The notes beneath the pieces are model-generated. The model worked only from the letters and a program-made list of their open reading frames with translations. It did not search any database and had not been told where the DNA came from. Source: Parapedobacter koreensis (GTDB lineage: Bacteria; Bacteroidota; Bacteroidia; Sphingobacteriales; Sphingobacteriaceae). Taken from it: DNA of 64,000 nucleotides. The first letter of the stretch is position 1; the number at the start of each line of letters is the position of its first letter. Positions 18,120 to 26,439 of this stretch are shown here, piece after piece. A program made the position numbers and the translations under genes. The stretch covers positions 496,001-560,000 of the forward strand of contig NZ_FNZR01000001.1 of NCBI RefSeq assembly GCF_900109365.1. The letters are read 5' to 3'.

Positions 18120-19790
18120 CTACCAAGGTTTACCGGTACCTTGGAGCAACCACGGCTTAGACCAAGCGCTGTTTTCATTATCGGCTTGGGAATATGCTGT
18201 TTTCTCCAAGCGCTGCAATGCTTGCTCGGCATTCGCCCGATTGATGTTCAGTTCATCTTGCATGTAGTAAAACCGTACCGGCAACACAGAACGCAGCGCT
18301 GCGGGACCAGCAATGAGTGCAGGGTATCCCGTACGGCGGTAGTCAAACCACGCCTCGGCCGTAGCGGTCCAGCTGGCTACCCATTTTTGCTCGATCACCT
18401 GTGCCACCGTGCCTGCATACGCAACATCATCATGGGTGATGTAGTCCGCATATTGGCCGCCTACGGTCCACGCTTCTAACGAGGCTTTTACACCATTTTC
18501 ATAGTAGGTCGATGCGCTCCCGACATTCCATCCTTTCAGCGCAGCTTCGGCGAGAATGAAATTGACTTCTGCAGCCGATAGCAAACGTGCTTTGAGCAAT
18601 GGCCCTGACGTTGCCGTATAAATATCATTCACGAATGATACGTGTGGGTTGAACGATGTCTGTCCCGGAGTAGGATTAAGGTTATATGCCGAAGGCAATG
18701 CCGAAAAGCTGGGTGGCAGCCCCACGTACTCGGGATCGGTATCTACCACGGCATTGCCCACCACGTCGGGCGATACATGCCGCTTGCCATCTACGATTTC
18801 ATCCGTACCTGCTGGAAATTCATCGCTCACGACCAACGGTATCTCTACCTTGGCAGCCCATATGGCTAACCGGGGATCGGCCAACTCCTGCAACCGATCG
18901 ACCAGTGTGGCGCACATTTTACGCCGCCGGAAGTTGCTGCCACCGGTATCATCGATAACCGTATTATCGGGCCAAGAATCCGCAGCCGTCCTGCCCGGAA
19001 ATGACATAGTTGCATCCGCCGAAGATGTCAGGATCAACGGGTATTGTGCCGGATTGTTTGCAATCCGTTCAATTCCTTCTTTTGAAAAATCGGGCAATTT
19101 TTCAGAAACGCGTAGGTAATAGCGCAGGAGCAGCGAGTTGGCAAATCGACGCCAGCTGTCAGGTGAGCCCTGATAATACACGTCTACATCGGCCACGATG
19201 CCTTCATACTCACTGGCGGATTTTGACAGCAGGCTGCTGGCCTGTTCCAAATCGGCAATGATACCCCGGTAGATGGTTTCTTGTTCGTCAAACTGTGGGA
19301 GCAGGTTTTCATTGCCTCCCAGCTCGCCTTTCAACGCGTACGTATAGGGTGCGTCGCCCCACAGGTCGGTAATGGCCCCAAACATAAACGATTTCATCAC
19401 CAATGACACACCTTGATGAAATTCCATGCCTTCTTCTTGGGCGCGTTTATACAGCAATTCGTTGTTGCGCAGCACATCATAATAAGCATTCCAACTTTGG
19501 CTGCCCGTCCAATCATAATCGTTGTGATCGCTGAACCAAGCATCTTTTTGGGTGTGCTGCATGATACCCGCAGTAACCTGGTAGCCCAAGTCGAGGTATA
19601 TCCTCGCCGCCTCGGAAAGCACCGTCGGCATAATCAAGTTGGGATTCACGGCTTCCTCACCCACCCCATTTGGATTAATGTTCAGCTCCGTCATGTCTTT
19701 GCACGAACCCCACAGGAGTACCGAGCAGACAATTAGCCCCATGGCTTTAAAGCTCCTCGTTAGTTGTTTTTTTATCGTCGTTGCGTTCAT
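18120..19790 (-). CDS. SusD-like lipoprotein (SusD_2 subfamily)
   Basis: 556 residues with a lipobox (GSC, Cys30), then NINPNGV typical of the second SusD-like family rather than RagB. Other family blocks are GVSLVMKSFMFGAITDLWGDAPYT, WRRFANSLLLRYYLRVS, FILAEAALKGW and EAWFDYRRTGYP. Predicted to cap the SusC transporter whose stop is 12 nt upstream. The closest relative in this window is the SusD at 41914, also in a locus full of phosphoesterases. The SusD genes at 1593 and 26432 belong to the RagB-like subfamily. Ligand unknown. Confidence 0.94.
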   Translation of the reverse strand: MNATTIKKQLTRSFKAMGLIVCSVLLWGSCKDMTELNINPNGVGEEAVNPNLIMPTVLSEAARIYLDLGYQVTAGIMQHTQKDAWFSDHNDYDWTGSQSWNAYYDVLRNNELLYKRAQEEGMEFHQGVSLVMKSFMFGAITDLWGDAPYTYALKGELGGNENLLPQFDEQETIYRGIIADLEQASSLLSKSASEYEGIVADVDVYYQGSPDSWRRFANSLLLRYYLRVSEKLPDFSKEGIERIANNPAQYPLILTSSADATMSFPGRTAADSWPDNTVIDDTGGSNFRRRKMCATLVDRLQELADPRLAIWAAKVEIPLVVSDEFPAGTDEIVDGKRHVSPDVVGNAVVDTDPEYVGLPPSFSALPSAYNLNPTPGQTSFNPHVSFVNDIYTATSGPLLKARLLSAAEVNFILAEAALKGWNVGSASTYYENGVKASLEAWTVGGQYADYITHDDVAYAGTVAQVIEQKWVASWTATAEAWFDYRRTGYPALIAGPAALRSVLPVRFYYMQDELNINRANAEQALQRLEKTAYSQADNENSAWSKPWLLQGTGKPW

Positions 19791-19802
19791 TTCGTATATC
19801 CT

Positions 19803-22800
19803 TTAAAAGTTAACCCCCAATTTGAACCCTACCGGAATGACCCAAGGGGTGACGTTGTACCGCTCGATGCCCTGTTTAAACTGGCTTCCTGCTTGGGCAC
19901 CGCTTTCCTGTTGGAATGCCATTTCGGGGTCAACACCGATTTTGGCTTTCGTCCACAGGATAATGTTGCGGCTATACACCGCGATGTTGGCATTGCTGAT
20001 TCCCAGCCTATTGACAAATTTCGTAGGCAGATCATAACCCAGCGATATTTCCCGCAGCTTGATATAGGATGCATCAAATGTGGCCGCTTGCATAAAGTCC
20101 CATGGATAATTATCGCCATAGGGGATATATTTGGTGTCTGCGCCGCCCAAGTTTTCCGTATAACCGATGATTTCCCCATTATCGTTGTATTGGGCGATTA
20201 CTCCGGGGTTGAATACGGCGTAGGGATATACTTTGCCACCGTATTCAAACGGGTAGCCACCGTATTCAGCTGTAGGACCACCCACGATATTGAAGCGGTT
20301 GCCGCGCACCACGATCAGATCATTTTCAATCAGGTAATTTTTGAGCGCCTCTCCGGTTAACCCGTTGGGATTGATCAATTGATCCAGAAAGCGCTGCGAC
20401 TTGAGGTCAGACTCTCCATAGCGGTACGTTTGGGACATAAAATCCCCTCCGAATCGCATATCCAAGGAGAAGCCTAACGAAAATTGCTTATAGGTCAATG
20501 TCGATTGAACACCCATGACGAAATCGGGGTTGAAATTGCCTATTTTGTTTTTGGTATTGTTGATGCGGATGGCTTGCCAAGAGCCATTTTCATCCAGAAT
20601 GGGATAACCATAATAGGGCGAGTTGGGATCCTCGACGGTCACGAGCTTGGAATCATACATGTCACCAATCTCTTCGCCGACATACGTACGTGCTCCACCC
20701 CGGCCTTCGTTCCACAATTCATAAAAATCCAGTCCGTCAGACAATTCCATGATACGCGTGCGGTTGCGCGACCAGTTCAAGTTGACATCCCAACGCCAAG
20801 CGTCCGTGCGGACGGGTGTGCCACCCAACCCTATTTCAATCCCCTTGCTGGTCAGTAAACCAGCGTTGATATTCTTCGATGTGAATCCGCTCGACCCGGG
20901 AAGCTTAGTCGGAATGATTTGGTTTTCATTGTCCATCCGGTAATAGGTGGCTTCCAGCCGCAGCCGGTTGTTCCACAAACCTACGTCAATGCCCCCTTCA
21001 TACGAAGTTGCAATTTCAGGCTTTAAATCCGGAAGTAACAAGCTACCCGACTTGCTCAGCCGAATGATATCCCCCCACGCTCCGGCATTGGCCAACGTAT
21101 TGAGCAGGTTGTAGGGGGCCGCATCGTTCCCCGCCTGTGCCACACCGCCACGCAGCTTCAGCAAGTTGACCTGTGTAGGCAAGCGGAAGACATCATTGAG
21201 CAGTAAACTCAACGAGGCAGAAGGATAAAAATATGAACGGTTGTTTTCGGGCAACGTACTCGACCAATCGTTACGTGCGGTAAGGTCGAGATAAATCCAG
21301 TCATTGAATCCCAGATTAACCATACCATACACGCTATTCACCGCTTTTTCAGCGAGGTAACTACCAAATTGCAGACCAGAAGGTGCAATGTTGGACAGTG
21401 TATACAAGCCGGGTATGGTCAGCCCTGAACCATTTTTTGTTGCGTTACTGACGTCGCGATTGCGTTGGTAACGGGTATTGCCACCTACCGAAGCCGACAG
21501 GCTGACACGATTCAATTGTTTGGCATAGGTAGCCAAAAAATCAATGTTTTGCTCCTGGCGCCGCAGGTTGATGACACCGTAAGCACCCCGTGGGTCATCC
21601 GTATAGCTATAGGGCACCTTTGATTCGCGCTCTTCCTGGTACAAGTCCAGCGCATAGCGTGCCATGACGTTCAGTTCGGGTGTAATCTGCCAATCCGCCC
21701 GCACATTTCCAAACACCCGATCGCGCACAAAACTGTTGTTTACCTCATAAGCCATGAAGTAGGGATTGTTGTAGCTACCCGGTGCCTGTGATAATTGTTG
21801 GATGCCTTCTTGGCCTTCGGCCCAATACCCACGCAGATCACGGATATCGATGTGCGGTGATACTGCATAAGCCGCCTGCAAGGGGTTCGTACCACGGTTG
21901 GATGCCGGACGGTTATTCGAATTGTTCCTGCTGAAATCCAACTGCGTGCTCAGCTTGAAATCAGGATGCACTTTCAGTGTGGAATTAAGGTTGATGGAGT
22001 TACGGAACAAATCAGCATTAGGGATGATACCTCGATTGCTCATGTTGGCATACGATATCCGGTAGTCCATGCGATCATTGCTGTTTGCAATGGAGATGCC
22101 GTTGGTGGTCGTAATACCGGTTTGCACAAAGTTCTTCACATTATCGGGGTGCGATACCAATTCAGTAGGAATCAGGTTGCCGTTTTCATCCCGGGGGCTA
22201 TTCCATTGGATGGCTGTATACCCCTTGTCCAACTCAGGTCCGACACCTGCAGCAGAACCTTCGTCAATTTCCAGAATACCGCCCGGATAAGGATTATTGT
22301 CAGGCGTAAAGGGGATGACACCTGTTGCGAATTTATGGTGCATATCCAGGTATTTATACGGCATATCAAATACGGTGTTGCTATTTACCGATACCGTCAT
22401 GCGGTCTACCGCGCTGCCTGATTTCGTGGTAATCAATACCACGCCATTACCCGCACGCGACCCATATAGGGCTGCAGCACTCGGTCCTTTCAAGATGGAG
22501 ATGCTTTCAATATCATCTGGGTTGAGGCTGGAAATGGCATTACCGTAATCCACCCGATTGTCTGTTCCGATTTGGGTAATGTTGTTCAACGTACTTGCCA
22601 AGGGCACGCCATCTACCACAAAAAGGGGTTGGTTGTCATTGCTCAAGGATGTTGCTCCACGGATCACCATGCTAATGGAAGATCCGGTAGCTCCCGTGGA
22701 GCTGATGGATACACCGGGTACCTTGCCCGCGATGCCGCTCAGCACGTTTTCATTGACTACCCGGTTGAGTTCTTGGCCGTCCACTTTTCCCACCGCATAA

Positions 22801-23486
22801 CCCAGCGATCGCTCTTCGCGCTTGATACCCAAGGCGGTCACCACCACCTCATTCAGCTCGTCGGAAGACGCCTGCAACGTGAAATCCACCGTGGTTGTTT
22901 GATTATTGCTGACCGCAATACCGGCTTTGCTTGTTTTACCATAGGCGAGGTATGTCACCTCTACTGTATAGGTGCCCGTCCGGACGTTGATGGAAAAATA
23001 ACCGTCCGCGTTGGAAACCACATTGCGGCCCAATTCAACCACCCGGACGGTCGCTCCGGCTAAGGGCTCGTTGTTGCTGTCCGTTATCCGGCCACTGATC
23101 TGCCCCATTTGTTGCACGGTGGCGTTTGTCATCAAGACTACGCCGGCGTCACTTTCCATGTAGGTAATCCCTGTGTTGGTCAGCAGATAGTGGAGCACTT
23201 TCTCCGCTTCCGTGTCCGTGAAACGTTTTGCGTGTACCGTATGGTCAGCAAGCTTCAATGCCGTCGCATCGTAAGCCATTTGTACGGACAACGTTCTGCT
23301 TAATTTCAGCAATGCATCAGAAAGCCGCTCGGTATTGAAGCTGATGCTAATCTTGTCTTGCATCCCTTGGGCGCTGGTATAAGAAGCCCAAAGCAACTGC
23401 GTGCAAGTGAGGAAAGAAGCCATGATTAAAAATGTTCTCATCATGAACTGGAATAGCTTATCACTTATATTCATATATTTGTACAT
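19803..23486 (-). CDS. SusC-family TonB-dependent transporter with STN signalling domain
   Basis: 1227 residues. Signal peptide to ~40, STN domain ~45-118 (ISISFNTERLSDALLKL, VMLTN region), carboxypeptidase-regulatory-like domain ~130-210, then the plug with ELNEVVVTALGIKREERSLGY, PLFVVDGVP, SISILKGPSAAALYGSRAG and the barrel ending VGFKLGVNF. The STN domain is the part that contacts a FecR anti-sigma factor, and a FecR gene lies directly upstream, so this is a trans-envelope signalling transporter. An internal ATG at 23474 is an alternative start. Same subfamily as the SusC at 43405 (LGYA block after the TALGI motif), though that one has no STN. Confidence 0.95.
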   Translation of the reverse strand: MYKYMNISDKLFQFMMRTFLIMASFLTCTQLLWASYTSAQGMQDKISISFNTERLSDALLKLSRTLSVQMAYDATALKLADHTVHAKRFTDTEAEKVLHYLLTNTGITYMESDAGVVLMTNATVQQMGQISGRITDSNNEPLAGATVRVVELGRNVVSNADGYFSINVRTGTYTVEVTYLAYGKTSKAGIAVSNNQTTTVDFTLQASSDELNEVVVTALGIKREERSLGYAVGKVDGQELNRVVNENVLSGIAGKVPGVSISSTGATGSSISMVIRGATSLSNDNQPLFVVDGVPLASTLNNITQIGTDNRVDYGNAISSLNPDDIESISILKGPSAAALYGSRAGNGVVLITTKSGSAVDRMTVSVNSNTVFDMPYKYLDMHHKFATGVIPFTPDNNPYPGGILEIDEGSAAGVGPELDKGYTAIQWNSPRDENGNLIPTELVSHPDNVKNFVQTGITTTNGISIANSNDRMDYRISYANMSNRGIIPNADLFRNSINLNSTLKVHPDFKLSTQLDFSRNNSNNRPASNRGTNPLQAAYAVSPHIDIRDLRGYWAEGQEGIQQLSQAPGSYNNPYFMAYEVNNSFVRDRVFGNVRADWQITPELNVMARYALDLYQEERESKVPYSYTDDPRGAYGVINLRRQEQNIDFLATYAKQLNRVSLSASVGGNTRYQRNRDVSNATKNGSGLTIPGLYTLSNIAPSGLQFGSYLAEKAVNSVYGMVNLGFNDWIYLDLTARNDWSSTLPENNRSYFYPSASLSLLLNDVFRLPTQVNLLKLRGGVAQAGNDAAPYNLLNTLANAGAWGDIIRLSKSGSLLLPDLKPEIATSYEGGIDVGLWNNRLRLEATYYRMDNENQIIPTKLPGSSGFTSKNINAGLLTSKGIEIGLGGTPVRTDAWRWDVNLNWSRNRTRIMELSDGLDFYELWNEGRGGARTYVGEEIGDMYDSKLVTVEDPNSPYYGYPILDENGSWQAIRINNTKNKIGNFNPDFVMGVQSTLTYKQFSLGFSLDMRFGGDFMSQTYRYGESDLKSQRFLDQLINPNGLTGEALKNYLIENDLIVVRGNRFNIVGGPTAEYGGYPFEYGGKVYPYAVFNPGVIAQYNDNGEIIGYTENLGGADTKYIPYGDNYPWDFMQAATFDASYIKLREISLGYDLPTKFVNRLGISNANIAVYSRNIILWTKAKIGVDPEMAFQQESGAQAGSQFKQGIERYNVTPWVIPVGFKLGVNF

Positions 23487-23564
23487 TCGATTAAGTTAAT
23501 TAATTCGGATTCCTTGTGGCCAGTCTCATGATTTAGCGGTCGGTTGACTGGCGGCAAACATTAT

Positions 23565-23586
23565 GGGGGCGCTTGCCCCCTTTTTT
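23565..23586 (+). other. Strong hairpin with U-run on the + strand between fecR and susC
   Basis: GGGGGC, 4-nt loop, GCCCCC, then TTTTTT on the + strand. As an intrinsic terminator it points against the operon, so it could stop antisense transcription. In the minus-strand mRNA the hairpin is preceded, not followed, by the homopolymer run. A second, weaker inverted repeat (GCCAGTC at 23519 with GACTGGC at 23546) flanks it in the same 111-nt gap. Possibly an mRNA processing or stabiliser element for the susC transcript. Confidence 0.6.
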
Positions 23587-23597
23587 ATGGCTGGTGG

Positions 23598-24584
23598 TTA
23601 GTATATCGTTATTTCATCGCCTTGCCTCCTATAATTTGTTTGGTGAACATCACATATCAGCCGCATGGTTTCATCCAGCGGATGCTGTTGCAGTATGGTC
23701 ATGGTGTATCGAAAATGAGTCGCCGCTGGCAATTGCGTCTGTAACCGTATACCAAAGCGGTTTTGCATGACCAAAGCCAATTCGGCAAACGTCGCATTGT
23801 CCAGTAGTGTCCGGCCTTCCATCCAACTTCCCGCATCGGTTGCAAACCTGTCTTCCACCTCAAACGCTTGCTCTTCTTTTCGATATTTCAACCCATGACC
23901 TGCCGCAACTGTATCAAGCAGCCTACCATTTTGCGCAGAAACCGAGACTTTTCCGGTCTTTACCTGTACGCTCACATAGTCCAGTTCGGGGTAGCTTTTC
24001 ACGTTGAAGGAGGTACCTAATACTTTGGTTGCCACCGCCTCAGCACGCACCGTAAACGGATTTTCCGGGTTTCTGGTTACTTCAAAAAAAGCTTCACCCC
24101 GATCGATAAACAGTTCGCGATGCTGCGCAAAGGTCTGTTTGGCGTACCGGAGCTGTGTATTGGCATTCAACCATACCACCGATTGATCGGGCAGTTCGAT
24201 ACGCTTCATTCTGCCTGTACCGACGCGCACCGTGTCAAACGATAGGTGTTCGTAGGCTACGTTTAATTTTGTGGAAGATTCCTGTGGCCCTTGCAGGCGC
24301 CATACCCACCAAGCGGCCAATAGAGCCAACAACGCAACCGCAGCTATTCTAGGCAGCCAACCATAAAAAAGCCGTTTTACCGGTTTAGGAGATTTCGTAT
24401 AGGCTTCAAGCCGACTTGCAAGCGATTCGTGGATGCGATTGGCTTTTTCTTCGTCGCGAAGCGGTTCAATATCCTCGTCATATCCGAATGCGTCAAACCA
24501 TTCATCTACTTGCCTACTTCGGGTCTTGGTTAGCTTGCCCTGAAGGTAGTCTCGCAACAGTTGCCTGAATTGTTTTTTATCCAC
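23598..24584 (-). CDS. FecR-family anti-sigma factor
   Basis: 328 residues from a GTG start. The N-terminal cytoplasmic sigma-binding helix region (~1-80) is followed by a single transmembrane segment (~88-106, IAAVALLALLAAWWVW). The periplasmic FecR domain has VELPDQSVVWLNANTQLRY-type beta repeats (RIELPDQSVVWLNA, RGEAFFEVTRNPENPF, VKVLGTSFNV-like). The DUF4974 C-terminal domain (LDNATFAELALVMQNRF, DETMRLICDVH) is where it meets the STN domain of SusC. It should hold or activate the ECF sigma encoded 84 nt upstream in response to the transporter downstream. Confidence 0.94.
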   Translation of the reverse strand: MDKKQFRQLLRDYLQGKLTKTRSRQVDEWFDAFGYDEDIEPLRDEEKANRIHESLASRLEAYTKSPKPVKRLFYGWLPRIAAVALLALLAAWWVWRLQGPQESSTKLNVAYEHLSFDTVRVGTGRMKRIELPDQSVVWLNANTQLRYAKQTFAQHRELFIDRGEAFFEVTRNPENPFTVRAEAVATKVLGTSFNVKSYPELDYVSVQVKTGKVSVSAQNGRLLDTVAAGHGLKYRKEEQAFEVEDRFATDAGSWMEGRTLLDNATFAELALVMQNRFGIRLQTQLPAATHFRYTMTILQQHPLDETMRLICDVHQTNYRRQGDEITIY

Positions 24585-24668
24585 TTGTGTTGTACTTGTT
24601 TCCTTGTCTATTTATAGGGAATACAAGCGGAGTGGCTTTGAGTACCTTAATTTTACGAGAAGAATACG

Positions 24669-25268
24669 TTAATTGTTTGTTAATATCGTCACGATGATGA
24701 CCAGCCCGGCAAATTCTTCATCCGAGAATTTTTTGAGCAGCGACCTACGTAGCCGGTGGGAGGCTTCGGTGAGGTTATTCTTCACGGTCTGCTCGGCAAT
24801 ATGCATTTTTTTTGCTATCTCCTGAATAGAAAGATTGTCGCTCCGCATCAAGAAAACCGCCCGCATGGTATCAGGCAATAGTTCTACCTGCTCGTCGAGA
24901 AAACGCTCCAATTCGAGGTATCGGCTGGGCTGATAAGCCGATTCCGCCACCACGGTTTCCATCCGGTGCATGACACGTTCCAAGACTTCGGCTTTTACTC
25001 GTTGAGACGTATAGTGATTGATAATCCTATTTTTGACGGCCTTGAGTAAGTAGTATTCGATATACGCTGGTGTTAGCGTAAGTTTCTCCCGTTTATCCCA
25101 CACTTGCATAAACACCTCCTGCACGATATCTTGCGCCAACTCCTCATCCTGCAAACGCCGGTAAGCTACGGCATACAGGAATTTCCAATAACGCTCAAAC
25201 AGCACCGTATACGCATGGGCATCCCCTTGACGCAGACGGCCGATTAATAGGGTGTCTATAGCTTCCAT
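24669..25268 (-). CDS. ECF RNA polymerase sigma factor, paired with FecR
   Basis: 199 residues. Region 2 is EELAQDIVQEVFMQVWDKRE, near residue 40-60; region 4 is SIQEIAKKMHIAEQTVKNNL followed by SHRLRRSLLKK. The C-terminal tail is hydrophobic (FAGLVIIVTILTNN). First gene of the FecR-SusC-SusD-phosphoesterase operon. Its own promoter at 25280-25313 is a perfect member of the Pho-box-like set, so phosphate starvation may set sigma levels while the SusC/FecR signal sets activity. This is an AND-type logic inferred from layout. Confidence 0.94.
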   Translation of the reverse strand: MEAIDTLLIGRLRQGDAHAYTVLFERYWKFLYAVAYRRLQDEELAQDIVQEVFMQVWDKREKLTLTPAYIEYYLLKAVKNRIINHYTSQRVKAEVLERVMHRMETVVAESAYQPSRYLELERFLDEQVELLPDTMRAVFLMRSDNLSIQEIAKKMHIAEQTVKNNLTEASHRLRRSLLKKFSDEEFAGLVIIVTILTNN

Positions 25269-25279
25269 CGTGTCGGAAG

Positions 25280-25313
25280 CAAAGCTACGATGCGAATGTT
25301 AAGTGGGGGTTAA
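25280..25313 (-). promoter_or_regulatory. Pho-box-like direct repeat plus -7 element, promoter of ECF sigma 2 operon
   Basis: Minus strand: TTAACCC, 4 nt, TTAACAT, 8 nt, TAGCTTTG (perfect TAnnTTTG), then 11 nt to the ATG. Same geometry as the boxes at 6562, 8579, 9410 and 12721. This box would control a twelve-kilobase operon containing four hydrolases. Confidence 0.75.
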
Positions 25314-25424
25314 TTTTGCAAAGCTTTCGCCACCGCTACCGGTAGATCTGCGATGTAGGTATCCCCGCGTTTTCATAGGTAGTGTTGGTTGATAGGTGAG
25401 TATCCGCAATATTTTAGTTCGAAT

Positions 25425-25443
25425 TGTAACCAAATTGGTAACA
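25425..25443 (+). promoter_or_regulatory. Near-palindromic operator upstream of higB
   Basis: TGTAACCAAATTGGTAACA: the core ACCAA-A-TTGGT is a perfect inverted repeat, extended by TGT and ACA arms with one mismatch per side. It lies 18 nt before the higB ATG and upstream of an AT-rich -7-like stretch. It is the expected place for autoregulation by the HigA helix-turn-helix domain, which the frameshift removes from the main antitoxin frame. Confidence 0.6.
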
Positions 25444-25461
25444 TTTTTATATATTTTGCAC

Positions 25462-25779
25462 ATGCGGGTAATAGCAGTAAAGAAATTAAAAGAATACTGG
25501 GAGGAATACCCGCAAGCAGAACAGGCATTATTGTCGTGGTATGAAGAAGCTGGGGTTGCAGCATGGGACAACCCTAATGAATTAAAAGCACAATACCGGA
25601 ATGCTTCTGTATTGACGGATAAACAGGTAGTGTTCAATATCCATGGAAACACCTACCGATTGCTAGTAGATATCGAATACCGGCTAAAAATTGTATTTGT
25701 TGTTTGGTTCGATACACATAAAGAATACGATAAAGTCGATGCTAAAACAGTAAGTCATGTTAAAGCCAAAAAAAAATGA
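25462..25779 (+). CDS. higB: HigB-type mRNA interferase toxin
   Basis: 105 residues from the ATG at 25462; the open frame runs further upstream but has no homology there. The sequence MRVIAVKKLKEYWEEYPQAE, then ARYRNASVLTDKQVVFNI-like block (KAQYRNASVLTDKQVVFNI), RLLVDIEYRLKIVFVVWF and THKEYDKVDAKTV, is the HigB (type II, RelE-fold, ribosome-dependent) toxin. No lesion is seen. Toxin-first order and a 23-nt overlap with the antitoxin are normal for this class. The pair lies between a sigma factor operon and a susD gene, a typical accessory position. Confidence 0.9.
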   Translation: MRVIAVKKLKEYWEEYPQAEQALLSWYEEAGVAAWDNPNELKAQYRNASVLTDKQVVFNIHGNTYRLLVDIEYRLKIVFVVWFDTHKEYDKVDAKTVSHVKAKKK

Positions 25780-26115
25780 ACAACAGTATGAAGATGCCCT
25801 TGCAAGGGTCTATACATTGATGCAAAAAGATAGTAAGCCGGATTCCAAAACATCCGACGAACTGGAAATTCTTTCCATTCTGATAAAGGTGTATGAGAAC
25901 GAACACTATCCTGTTCCTCCACCCAATCCGCTGGAAGCCATTAGGTTCAGATTGGAGCAAACGAATATGTCCGAAGCTGAATTGTCCGACATATTGGTGC
26001 ACGTTCCCGTAAATCGGAAATTCTTTCCGGTAAGCGAAAATTAAGTTTAACGATGATACGTAAATTGAAAGAAAAGCTGAATATTCCTGCTGAAGTGTTA
26101 ATTCGGGCATATTAA
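25757..26115 (+). pseudogene. higA: HigA-type antitoxin, frameshifted inside the HTH domain
   Basis: The frame from 25757 gives 95 residues (LKPKKNEQQYEDALARVYTL...NMSEAELSDIL) and then runs out of frame to a stop at 26042-26044. Moving to the next frame at about 25994-25998 restores the family end: SRKSEILSGKRKLSLTMIR, then KLKEKLNIPAEVLIRAY and a stop at 26113-26115. So one base, probably a G from a short G run, is missing within the helix-turn-helix. The N-terminal region that binds toxin is intact; the DNA-binding half is lost from the main product. It could be a real mutation, a sequencing error, or a low-level ribosomal slip. A truncated antitoxin might still neutralise HigB but not repress the promoter. 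Confidence 0.85.
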
Positions 26116-26138
26116 TGCGTATGCTTGGCTAACATACA

Positions 26139-26175
26139 AAAGCCATGCTTCCTTTATGTAAGAAAGCATGGCTTT
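26139..26175 (+). terminator. Hairpin downstream of higBA
   Basis: A perfect 12-bp stem (AAAGCCATGCTT with AAGCATGGCTTT) around a 13-nt loop, starting 24 nt after the restored higA stop. There is no long U run afterwards, so termination strength is uncertain. It is well placed to end the toxin-antitoxin transcript. Confidence 0.6.
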
Positions 26176-26178
26176 ACG

Positions 26179-26439
26179 CATTTACCACCAGGGATTTCGC
26201 TTTTAAAGATTTTGATGGAGTCCTTAGTGCATTTGGGTACACACCGCAACTGGAAGACTCGCTCCGCTCATCCCCCAAGGTTGCTCGTGCGCACCCAAAT
26301 GCTGCGTTGGCGGAAGTTCGTCCAATGGTTTTGGGTGCGTTGCAGACACGGCCTAGGAGACGGCAGCGAAGCGCGCTCGGATCCAGCCGTGGAGCAACGT
26401 GGCCAAAACCGTAAAAGCGAAATCCCTACATTTACCACC
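26179..26439. mobile_element. MITE-like element: 16-bp terminal inverted repeats flanked by 11-bp direct repeats
   Basis: AGGGATTTCGCTTTTA at 26190-26205 is repeated exactly in inverse orientation at 26412-26427. Outside these, CATTTACCACC occurs directly repeated at 26179-26189 and 26429-26439. The right copy overlaps the stop codon of the susD gene that ends at 26432. The ~205-nt interior has higher GC than its surroundings, holds a further inverted repeat (GCATTTGGGT near 26230 with ACCCAAATGC near 26293) and encodes nothing I recognise. The size, end repeats and flanking duplication fit a non-autonomous insertion. No transposase is present, and an 11-bp target duplication would be on the long side. 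Confidence 0.5.

Noticed and set aside
26145..26414. Short open frames inside the MITE-like element
   Set aside because: No recognisable domain, biased composition and frames open on several phases; best seen as non-coding repeat interior.
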